Shown in pieces: positions 11,411 through 21,437 of a DNA stretch of 64,000 nucleotides (within the stretch, counting starts at the first letter, position 1; every line of letters starts with the position of its first letter). A program made the position numbers and the translations under genes. Source of the stretch: Cryptomeria japonica (taxonomy: Eukaryota > Streptophyta > Pinopsida > Cupressales > Cupressaceae). The DNA lies in assembly GCF_030272615.1 (NCBI RefSeq), contig NC_081405.1:611133065-611197064 (forward strand), written 5' to 3'. The notes under the pieces were generated by a model. It ran no database searches, was not told the origin of the DNA, and worked only from the letters and a program-made list of their open reading frames with translations.

Positions 11411-12343
11411 TGTTGGAAATTGACACTCAATTGGTTGGTTTAACTATGTTTTCATTGATAGCAACATGGTATCTTGTTCTAGCTTGATGTTTTGGTTCAG
11501 TTGTGTATCGGCAAGCACTTCACAAACACTATACCAAAACCGACACCGACACTGGCAGGATAGAAGGATTTCTTTTGTTACCGATAATGAAGGCCAACAT
11601 GGTTAAGAATAAGGTTATCGGTATTGGAGGCTGACATCTCTTGGATCTGGCATCGACAATTGGTTTTGATATTCACGTATTTATGTTATCTAGCCAACAT
11701 GTAATTTGATATTGTAAATGTCTTTCTAAGCTGACATAAGGCATGATAAATTGTATAGGGCATATAGGTCAGTTCGATTAGATCATTTTTTATATATGAG
11801 GATATGAAATATGTGGATGTGACATGATGCGAAAAATATATGAGAGATCATGTATGTGAGGATGTTTATTTAAGGGTTATTTTGATAAAGAGTTTAGGGT
11901 TTCAGACTAGAACAGACAAAGCTTAACAGGAACTGTATTCTGGCATAGAAGATTCTATCTTAGCAGTTCACTCACTTCTCTGGATTGAAGTTTGGATTTA
12001 TATGTAGTCAGTGAGGCTCCTTTTGTGATTGAGCAGTGTGCTCCAGGTTGTAAGCCTTCTTGCAAGTGTAGGCCCCTTATATTTTGTAATATCTCTTCAT
12101 ATGGCTAGTGGATTGATATTGTGGGTCACAAATCCCACCGTAGTTTTTCCTCTTTGAGGTTTTCCATGTATAATTTTGTGTGTTATGGTGTTCATTTATG
12201 TGATTCGCTTATTGGTTTCTTTACTTCTTTCAATTTTGTATATATCGGTATACTGGTTGGTGTATGCATGTTTTAAGAAGGCTACAATTGATCTTTCCAG
12301 TATAACACTAATTCACCACCCCTCTCAATGTTATTGGATTCCA
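11411..12343 (+). repeat. C6 3' LTR, about 0.93 kb
   Basis: It runs from TGTTGGAAATTG after the polypurine tract to about GGATTCCA. Near the end it has the block AATTCACCACCCCTCTCA that marks copia LTR ends throughout this window. The right limit is judged from that block and the terminal CA. Confidence 0.65.
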
Positions 12344-13084
12344 AAATTTAGTGAGGGAACTTTTGCAGAACTTAGTGTCTACCCATGCAGTGACAACTCA
12401 TTCAGGAACCAACTCCTTGTTCTCCACACAAGTGCATATACATAGTGCAGATACTACGGAGTATCGTTGATGTAGATACACATCACCAAGGAATTGCGGC
12501 TTTTTCCTAATGTATTAATTTATATAATGGGTAGAAGAAAGTACCGCTTGGGTCGTTCCCCTCTCATCGAACTTATGGGCTTCTCAGGAGGGAAGACCCT
12601 TCTACCTAGAAAAATAAGATGATAACAATTTCTCTTACACCCAATGCCCAATGGAAGACGAGGAGAGTTTAGATACTTTTATTATCATCTGTAGGGTTCT
12701 ATCTAAACACAAAGCATGCCAAAGTCATAAAACACCTCAAACAAGTTAATTAACCCCAAAATGGAATAAATGTGTGAGCCTATTTAAACTAGAAAGAAAA
12801 AATAAATAGACATGTAGACAAACTTTCTTATAGTATTAAAAACAAAATGGGTACAAACTCAAATTATACGCCTAATTTAAATATTAAAATAGTAATAAAT
12901 TAAAATTAACATCAAAAATATTGAATTAAATAAAAAATACCTTGTAAAAGTCATCAACAATATGTCCAAATGGTTGTCAAATTGACCCTAATAACCCAGC
13001 TAGTTGACTTCGAAAATAAAACAAAAAATATATAATTTTGCCCCATTGTCGGATGGGGGAACAAGTTTGTCAAGAAGGAGTTTG

Positions 13085-13105
13085 GCCGGACTCCCTTAGT
13101 CCGGC
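13085..13105. other. Perfect 8-bp GC-rich hairpin
   Basis: GCCGGACT, a five-base loop, then AGTCCGGC, within otherwise AT-rich DNA. It could be a chance palindrome or the trace of a small element; nothing nearby decides. Confidence 0.5.
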
Positions 13106-13939
13106 TGGACTAGCCGATGTGGCCTGCCATGTGGCACCAAAATGGCCTTTTTCTCTGCATTTTTACCAAATTGAACTTCTGGCCAATTTTTTGTCACACA
13201 ATTTTATTTTTTATAAAAAACTAAAAATACCTTTTGCAAAGCTCGAAGTCACGAATCTGGTCATATAATTTTTCTACTATTTTGATAATTTTTTATATTT
13301 TTTATTAATTAAACATTGCGAGTAGCTTTTTAATGTTAAAAAAGAGGCTGATTAGAAATTTAAAAAAATAATATTAAATGAAATTAAAAAATAATTTTAT
13401 AGTAGATGAGAGAATATTCTCGAAAAGGGTTTTTTATTTTTGGATAATGATAAATTTAGTAGTCAAAAGATAACATCGAATGAAAATTGTCAAATTTAGC
13501 TACGTTGGACTTCAAAATATTATAACGAGAAAAATATACATCAAAATTTAATTAAAAAATTTAACACTACATATATATGTTCTCTATTTGGGAAAAAAAT
13601 TCCAAAATAAAAAAATCCATTTTCATTTTTTTTGGAGGTGCCGACTAGAAACCCTAATTTTCAGCATTTTTCAGCAATGAAAAATTTGTCTTTGAATTTA
13701 TAAAAAAAATATAATTTTTTTCTTAAAAAATTTAAAAATTAACAGACATAAATTTCATTCATAATTATACATTTGATCAGTTTACATCATTTCAAAATTC
13801 AATTTAGAAATGTCACTTTTATGTGGTCGAAGTTAAACAGTTTTAGTTTTGTTGGTCGGTGCCTTTATAAAAGTGTGACATAGGTTTGTGCTTTTAATCT
13901 ACCTCTTCAAATTTGAAAATATGTGGATGAAGGATTAAA

Positions 13940-13962
13940 AATAATAATAATAATAATAATTT
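13940..13962. repeat. AAT microsatellite
   Basis: About seven tandem AAT units in an A/T-rich stretch. Confidence 0.85.
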
Positions 13963-14034
13963 ATGTCTGGTGGAGGGAGATCCATTTCGTAGGATCAAAA
14001 CTCTTCTTCTATGAATAAAAAATGAAACATCTAA

Positions 14035-16760
14035 AATTAAAATTATTGGTTTGGAATAGAGAACATTTCAAGAACATGAAAAGATTGAGGAATAAATTGA
14101 AATTCGAAATGAGGAAGTCATAAATGATGATATGGATGAAGTTAAATTATTAAAGATAAAGATCTCCTAGGAAAACATGAAAAGATTCTATCAAAGGAGA
14201 TTTTCTGGAGACAAAAATCAAGAGAGACCTAGCTAGCAGAAGGAGACCAAAACCCAAAGTTCTTCCATAATAGCACTAAGATTCACAAGAGTATTAAAAA
14301 AATAATCAAATTGAAAATGGATAATGGAATCTTATAGGACACCAGGATGGCGTCACAAAGGAAATAGTTTCCTTTGTAAACAATATTCTAAATAATTGGG
14401 AAGGTTCCAATGTTGAAGCTTAGTCATCCCTACAAGAAAATATTCCTAATCTGATTTTGGAGGAACAAAATAGAATGTTAAATGCTTCATTCATAGGTGA
14501 GGAGATCAAGCTTTCTCTAAATCCATTACACCTAGACAAAGCCCTTGGCCTAGATAGATTCTTGGCTAGATTCTTTCAGAAATGTTGGCATATAGTGGAG
14601 GCTAAATTAGTGGATGCTATTGAAGAGGCTAGAAACTCTTGGAGGTTTTCAAGGGAAATTAATAACACCTTTATTTGTATCATTCCTAATAAGGATATCA
14701 CATAGGGCCTACAGGACTATAGGCCAATTGCTCTTTGTAATACTATCTAGAAATTTTTAATCAAATCTTTGGCCAACAAATTGTAGAAAATTCTTCCTTT
14801 CATTATTTTGGATGAACAAACTAGTTTTGTGCCTAGTAGATCAATTCTTGATGAAGTAATCATAGCTCAGGGAGGAATTCATTATATTCAAAATAATATG
14901 CAATAGAGCATGATTGTAAAACTGGACATAAAGAAAGATTATACAAAAGTTGATTGGAGATTCCTCTACAAATGCAGGGAAGCTTTTGGTTTCTCCAGAC
15001 ATTAGATAAATCTCATCTTTTTCTCCACCCACACTCCTAGATTTTTGGTTCTAATTAATGGGACTCATAAATTATTCTTTGATTCTTCTAGAGGAATTAG
15101 CCAAGGTGATACAATCTATCCTTCTTTTCATCATTATGGTTGAAGGTTTAGGTAGAAGCATTTGCAAAGAACAAGAGTCTAGTCTTATAAAAAGCATTAA
15201 AATTAATAGGGTATGTGTAGGATCATGAGGGGCTAAAAAGTGGTGATATTATGACTAATGTCCTGATTGATAGGTTGATTGAAAAATATATATAACTTTC
15301 AAATAGTATCACATTTTTTGAATCCAAAATATGCACCACATTCTATGCTTTGTATACTATAGGATTAAAAAAAAATTGAATTTCATAAATTTTTGACCAA
15401 GTTATGGTGGTCAGACATATGAGTTTTTTAATATTTTAAAAAAGTTATAGTAAAAAAATCATAATTAATAATTTATTTCAAAGAAAATTCACCAAAATGT
15501 GTGTCAGATCTGGACATGAGTCTTCTACTTATATCTAAAATATTTTAAACAATATTATGATTTGATTGTGATTAGGGTGGTTAGACAGACATGTACTTCT
15601 TATCTTTTTCTTGAAATTTTAGTACTACTCCATTAAAATTTTATTTTTTTGTCAAATGGATTTTTTTTCTTTTCAGAAAACAACTAGTAGCTTAGAAACT
15701 AAATTCAATTTGCTACAGATTCTCTTGTTACATAATTTTGAAATAATGTTGGTAACTTATTCAAATTTTTATGTCAATTTTCCTAACCATGTTGGACTAA
15801 TTTTCATTGCCACTTAAGGGCTTGTTTGTCCCACCATGATCTTGCATATACCCACTAATTCAATGTACCCCATCACACACCAAAAATTTGTTGATGATGT
15901 TATGCTTTTTTGTGCTAGTGAGTGCCAAGAAGCTATGCATTTCAATCAAATCCTTCACAATTACTCTCTAGCATCAAGCCAAATGGTTAATCAAGAAAAA
16001 TATGAAATCTTTCCCTTTTATATTGACCCCCCCTAAGGGTAGACCGATCTTGCATACCCTTGGATTTATACTTGTTCAACTGCCTTGCTCCTATCTTGGA
16101 ATCGAATGATTTTCCATTGAGAAAATATGCTTTGGTAGTCGCTTATAAATAAAGTAGAAGTTGTCATTATAAAATTAATATGAGTAAAATTGTAGGTCAG
16201 TTGAAAAAGGATGCCCAATTTTTAAATTAGGATGGCTCAATCAGGATGAAATGGTTTGGATTGAATATCCCCCCATTTTTGGCAATGGGGATCAAGTAAG
16301 TCTTTTGAAAGGAGAAAATTGTGTTTGGTGACCCCCTAAATTAGGTTGGGCTAAATTGATCTTTGATAGGGCCTCATGAGGTAATCCTTCTATCTCCAAA
16401 GTAGGTTGTGTAGTTCATGCATGTGATAGTTTAGTTGTAGCCAAGATGGCAAAAAAGCTTGAAGACGATACTAATAATATTAAAAAACTTAAAGCTCTTT
16501 TCGAAGGGGTCCTTCTCTACAAAGAGATAAACATAGAACATTTAGAAATTGAAGGAGACTCTATAATTATTATCAATGCCTTGAGGGTAGGCTATAGTTT
16601 GGAGGCTTAATTATGTGTTTGGGAAATTATTGGAGGTGGTTGGTTCCTTTGATGCGGTACCTAGTTTGTAATCAAATTTATAGAGACCTCAATGTTATTG
16701 CAAATTGCTTGGCAAATTTAGGGGCATATGGAATTGAATTCAAAACTCTAGGCTCAACTA
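14035..16760 (+). mobile_element. 5'-truncated L1-type LINE with RNase H, decayed
   Basis: It contains the linker, reverse transcriptase and C-terminal RNase H of a plant L1-type non-LTR element. The endonuclease domain is absent, as expected for 5' truncation. No clear poly-A tail or target duplication was found. An AT-rich ~0.6 kb segment interrupts the RT. Confidence 0.8.
14035..16760 (+). pseudogene. LINE ORF2 remnant: reverse transcriptase plus RNase H
   Basis: ORF2 of L1-type LINEs nicks the target and copies element RNA into it. Visible in order are: the pre-RT linker (QKSRE, LAEGDQNPKFFHNS, about 14200-14280), RT motifs (IPNKDIT, YRPIALCN, FVPSRSILDE, RGISQGD), then after an interruption PITHQKFVDDVMLF with catalytic FVDD near 15887, LGFILVQLPCSYLGI near 16050, and an RNase H segment (16370-16720, motif IEGDSIIIINAL). 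Many stops and frame changes are present, so it is inactive. An RNase H at the end of plant L1 ORF2 is a known acquisition. Confidence 0.8.
15206..15818. other. AT-rich insertion inside the LINE RT
   Basis: LINE coding similarity stops near 15205 and resumes near 15820. The ~610 bases between are AT-rich and non-coding. I could not see convincing terminal inverted repeats or a target duplication, so the element type is unknown; limits are approximate. Confidence 0.5.
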
Positions 16761-17690
16761 GTTTATAAAGTAGTCAGATTTAAATCTTATTCCATATCTA
16801 TGGTATTTGTTGTATTGGGGGTTGATATGGATTTTGATAAAAACTTGAAAACCCCAAATTTGGTTACCCTATGTCCTTCCCCTTAGGTGGGTATTTTTGA
16901 ATTTCAATTTCAAATTCATATTTCCCTTGTTATGAACGTTGGTTAGAGACTATTTGAAGTTGGTAGTGAATTTATTGCTTAACACTAGTGATAGAGGTGG
17001 CATACTTACTCTTTATCCTAGCTTTATCATAGATTCTACCATTCTCTTACTTTGAGTGTATGGCTACTTTAGAGTGTGTGTACCAAGATGGTGTGCAAAA
17101 AAGTTAACACAACCCCCAAAAAAGCTTGTAAAACATAGAATGTGCATGGTTTATTTTGAATTTAAAATACCTCATATGCATTTAGGCTCATTTTGTAAAG
17201 CCTAAATGAAGAAAAATCGCGTACGAGGTTTCTCTTATACTAAATGTGTACAAAGTTTAGTTTTCAAAACCCTATATGGGGTTTTTCTTATACTAAACAT
17301 GTACGTGGTTTAGTTTTCAAAACCTCATACACATTTTATTGTCAATACTTTTTTTTAACTGCAGTCGACTGGGTCATTTTCACCCACGACCACAAGAAAA
17401 TAACTTTGAGGGTTTTAAACAATAAAATACATGAATGGGGTTCTCAAAATCAAACACACCAACAATGGGAAGACGTATGAGATGAAAATTTTCATCTGTT
17501 TTATGCATTTGATAAATTATAGTCACAATTACAATGTAAATTCATTATTTTTTATTATTTTTAAAACTTTTGTTATGAATGCATATCAAAATCTGAAAAT
17601 ACTACCCCCAGCAAGACACACCTCTTGAAAACTTAGGGAAAAACCCACAAGAGAACCCACAACCAAACCCTCAATATAGGCCTAGAATCA
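16761..17690. other. Interval without recognised gene
   Basis: No convincing ORF is seen. It holds a 53-base tandem duplication at 17229-17334 and AT-rich sequence; otherwise nothing is recognised. Confidence 0.5.
17229..17334. repeat. Imperfect tandem duplication, 53-base period
   Basis: Two copies share TTATACTAAA and TTTAGTTTTCAAAACC. The copies begin at CTTATAC at 17234 and 17287. Confidence 0.7.
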
Positions 17691-19011
17691 TTGGCTAGTA
17701 GTACCACTGAATATTCCAATAAAATTACAACATGGGGCAGCTATAGGGATCAATGTGATTCTTTTTATGCTAATGGGTTGTCATATAATAAAGTGAAAAA
17801 AAAAAGCATAAGTAAAGCACAAATATGTGCTCTTTTCATTAATCCCAAAACGGGTGAGAACTTACCTCTTAATTCAAAGAGGTTTCCTATACAGTAGTGT
17901 AGCCATTTGGAAATGAAAAATTCTTTTTGGGATAGGTGGTGGATGGTCTTTGACCAACCACCTTGTAATTAGTTTGAGGTTCCATTATATTTTTTGAGGA
18001 AACTATATTGTGAGTTTATCCTCAATGGGAAGCCAAGCTATTTTGATATGAGATAATTCCATGGTAGAGGTGGAGGCTCTTCCCAAGATAGACTTGGAGC
18101 CTGGAGGGTACTAAACCCCCAAAGTTGTATCCCCCTAGCACCAAAACTTGTGGTCCATGTCATGATCCTAGTAGCCTTGAAAGAGTAGATGGGGCTAAAA
18201 ACTCTTCATGCAGCCACTCCATTGACCGATGTCATTATTCAGCATGGTGCACAACTATTGCATCCTCTTGGTCTGGATGATGATGCAGTATTTGAGCCAT
18301 CTGGTCTTGGTGAGCCCATTCAACATGTGTGTCCCAGTTGTTTAGGTATATGCTCTGGTATGGATATCAAAGCCACTACAGATGGTTCCATGTCCCATCT
18401 ATGTACAATTTGCTGGAGTGGATGTCAAACTATCATTGGAGAGGATGTGGTGATGATGAATGATTTGATGGATATGGTGTTTGGTGGTCACATGTAGATG
18501 CAGGTGTGTTGATTTGAGTTGATAAAATTTATTTATCAATCACTTAAACATTATAAATGTAAATGTATTTTTATTTATAGATTGATTTAAATTGATACAA
18601 ACAATATGCCTTTCAGGATGCAATAGCGAGTGTTAATACATGGTGCAGTCATAGTGAGGAGGAACCTCAATGAGATCTATCTAGACCATGCATAACTGAT
18701 TGATTATATCATGAAAAATTGTTTACAATCTGTTGGCAACATCTGGCTATAAGATTCAGCTCACTAGCCTATTCTAGACATACTCAATTACAGTCAGTCA
18801 AAACCCAAACACTTATCTACAAGATAGATCTTCCTGGTCTTAAAAACTGATTACTACAAGCTAAATTATATTGATTTATATGATCTAGAGGGATCTGTGT
18901 CAGCCAAAGAAGAATCAAATAAAAATGAACAACAAGAAATGTGTAAAACCACCAAGTTGGCCTCTTCCAATGAGAATCCTCCAAAAAATCCATAGGATGG
19001 GGTGAAGACCA
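17691..19011 (+). pseudogene. Unrecognised gene-like sequence, part 1 (left of C1)
   Basis: I do not recognise a family. A 68-codon frame starts at 17691, and a 102-codon frame lies at 18189-18497 with four Cys in two clusters (CPSCLGIC and CTICWSGC), which could bind zinc. A possible splice donor follows (CAG/GTGTG near 18501) and a possible acceptor (TTTCAG/GATGC near 18615). Lysine-rich coding-like sequence continues near 18900-19011 until C1 interrupts it. The flank on the other side of C1 (34381 onward) continues in a similar style. It may be a decayed gene or the remnant of a DNA transposon. Confidence 0.3.
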
Positions 19012-19016
19012 AAAGG
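19012..19016. repeat. C1 target-site duplication, left copy
   Basis: AAAGG, matching AAAGG at 34376-34380 on the other side of C1. Confidence 0.85.
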
Positions 19017-19589
19017 TGTTAGAGACAATGCACCACTGAGAGGGGGGTGAATTAGTGGTTCTGAATATTTCTCTCTTTAGCTATCCTAGGTGTGTATACC
19101 AGTTATGTGATCTAACACAATGGAGACATACCGATTAGTGAGGAGACCAACTCAAAACAATCACACACAAGGAGCCATCTCATAACAACAGTATATATGA
19201 GGAAAACCCAAGATGGGAAAAATCTCGGTGAGAAATGTTGTTGGAGTATACTGCTCCAATCTAGCCTCACAATAAAAACACTATTACAAAGTTTAGGGTG
19301 CCAACCCTTGACTTTATGGGCCACAACCCAAAGGAGCACCAACCCTTGACTTTATGGGCTGCAACCCAGTGTTCACAATGAAAACATCAAATACAATGGT
19401 AGTAATTTAGTTACAAGTTAATCTTGTAAAAACTCAATACAAACTTCCCTACCAGTAAGGTGTCTCCTCATCCTTACCAGTTCTCTTCTCATTTTGATTG
19501 AATCTTCACCAACTCAGTCAGTATCTTATTGGATCTTCTCTCTTACTCACTCCTCTCTCTTCTCACTGTTGCTGCTTACGGGTTCACAT
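19017..19589 (-). repeat. C1 3' LTR, inner-end-distal piece
   Basis: It matches 32033-32560 of the C1 5' LTR, including GACAATGCACCACTGAGAGG at the terminus. It stops at the C2 insertion and resumes at 27212. The two pieces sum to about 2,353 bases against 2,343 for the 5' LTR. Confidence 0.85.
19585..19589. repeat. C2 target-site duplication, left copy
   Basis: CACAT, repeated at 27207-27211. Joining the flanks restores the sequence seen uninterrupted in the other C1 LTR near 32560. Confidence 0.9.
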
Positions 19590-21194
19590 TGATAACTCAA
19601 TGATGAACCACTAGTACCAAACTAGTACTGAGAGGGGGGGGTGAATCAATAAAAACACAAATACAGTCCAAAACCGGTTTGACAGCAAATACTCCAAATG
19701 ACTGGCAAACAAGGATACCTGCTCAACACAGACTGCAACCGATAAAGCCAAGAGTGTCTAAAACAAACATTGACTAGTTGAACAATTATCTTTTCATTTA
19801 ACTCAAAACAATACTACCATTTCACCCTCATGCATGAATAGGTAAACTATCATCTGATTGTCACAACAGTTAGTTTAGTATGCTTTATAGATAGGCATAA
19901 AACACAAAACCATCATATGCTCAACAGGTAATAACAAAGCATCACAAGATAAAAGCATCACACATGACACACATATTTTTCACATGGAAACCCAATAGGG
20001 AAAAACCATGGTGGGGATGAATACCCACAAGATGCTTTTGAACTCTTTTGAAGTCCGCTCTGTTAGGAGCCTTGTCCAATTAAAGACATTACAATAGGTT
20101 CTACTAGGAACCGATCCTATTAGGGATCACCTAGTTAAGGGATGGCTATAATACCTAGTTAAGGGTTAAATCCAGTTAGGGTTACCTTGTTAGATGATTT
20201 CTAGAACTCAATAGCTAAAGGATCTCCCGAGCTCCATAGCTTCTCAGAACTTATTAACCTCGAGTTACCTGATTAAGGGATTTGAATCAAGCCTGTTAAG
20301 ACCACCCTGTTAGGGGATTTTGCATCAAGCTAGTTAAGGCTACCCTATTAGGGGATAACTATTGAAGTTTATTAGAGACCAGTAGGAATTAAAATGATCT
20401 AATAAAATCACTCAATGCTAATGCAGATCCGTTTTGGCTCCTCTTCTCCTTCTGCACATTTACTTTGCAAGTATCTCTTTTGTCCTTTGGTCTAGCAAGA
20501 ATCATGTATCTCTTCCCTTGGATACACACTCACAACCTTTTGCCAACAACCTTAGAAAGAAACTCAACATCATCCTTATAGGAAATAGACAGGTCGATAG
20601 CAAAAAACCTAAACCCTAAACCTGTTAGGCTAAGCAATTCAAGTGGTTCAATCCTGACCATTGAATCATACTGCATTAAATGCAACAATCTTGAATCAAT
20701 CTCAAGGTATTCTCCATCATCCATTTTCCATCGATTTCATGGTGGCTGATAACCCATCACGCGTTATCACCATTTGACAAACTTCGCAAATTCCCAAGGT
20801 AGATAGGAATAGTCTTCTTCATGCAAGATCCTTCATGCACATAGAGCTTACATGGCAACATGATCTATTCTCCATTACACTGCTAACTCACCACACAAAG
20901 ATCACTGATTGAGTCACACAGGCTTGAGGTGCTCTAACCGAAAATCCTAAAGTGTGAACTACCTACCAACTAGTAGTAACACAATGCTTCCATGTGTCGG
21001 TTCCTATAACTGCATGCCAGTTCATCTTGAACAAATAGGCTGATTCACTTTGGCATATAAACTAGTTCATACATATGTTGGTTCTTCTCTCTTTTCACCT
21101 ATCACATGTGTTGGCTCACACCGTGTCTCATATTGACATTAATGACAACATACAATATCATTATGTCTTCATGCCGGTTCACATAATGCCAACA
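19590..21194 (-). repeat. C2 3' LTR
   Basis: It starts with TGATAACTCAATG and ends GCCAACA on the plus strand and matches 25598-27206. It carries the G-run block, the AAACCC-GGGAAAAACC block near 19985-20020, repeated TTAGGG/TTAAGG-type motifs (20060-20360) and a telo-box at 20611. Confidence 0.92.
20611..20620. promoter_or_regulatory. Telo-box-like motif in C2 3' LTR
   Basis: AAACCCTAAA within CCTAAACCCTAAACC. The same motif is at 26623-26632 in the other LTR. Telo-boxes are known plant promoter elements; a role here is inference. Confidence 0.4.
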
Positions 21195-21208
21195 ATCTCC
21201 CCCTTTGG
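21195..21208 (-). other. C2 polypurine tract
   Basis: The minus strand reads CCAAAGGGGGAGAT directly before the 3' LTR start TGTTGG. Confidence 0.9.
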
Positions 21209-21437
21209 CATTGATGGCAATATACAAAGATATCTTCTCTGCTTCACATCTTCTCCCCCATTTGCTGCAGATATCTTTTCGCTTCACTCCTTCTCCCCCT
21301 TTGACAACAATGCCAAAGTGGAGGTACAAGCATCTCTGTTCCATCATGCTTCTCCCTCTGAGGAGTAGCATCCTTCAACACATCAATCAACCAAAAATTT
21401 GTCTTTCCAATACCTAACTGATGTGGAACAATTACTT

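Larger units (their letters stand above)
10793..12343 (+). mobile_element. C6: Ty1/copia remnant, 3' internal end plus 3' LTR
   Basis: A polypurine tract (AAAGGGGGAGAT) lies immediately before an LTR starting TGTTGG at 11411. The 5' part was lost where C5 joins at 10793. A second PPT-like run (CAAAGGGGGAGTGA) sits upstream near 11223. Confidence 0.7.
12344..14034. other. AT-rich interval, no gene recognised
   Basis: No coding sequence with recognisable homology is seen. Contents noted: a GC-rich perfect hairpin at 13085-13105, an AAT microsatellite near 13940-13962, and long A/T runs. Short open frames here look accidental. Confidence 0.5.

Noticed and set aside
13038-13268. 76-codon open frame MPHCRMGEQV...
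   Set aside because: Short, ends in AT-rich sequence, includes the GC hairpin and shows no recognisable domain.
15206-15818. MITE with GGG-ending inverted repeats inside the LINE
   Set aside because: Only three to four terminal bases match and no target duplication is clear, so I left it as an unclassified insertion.
20060-20360. Possible short tandem array of TTAGGG-type units as a telomeric insertion in C2
   Set aside because: The motifs are spaced irregularly, recur in both LTRs and in C5, and are better read as an LTR-internal degenerate repeat.
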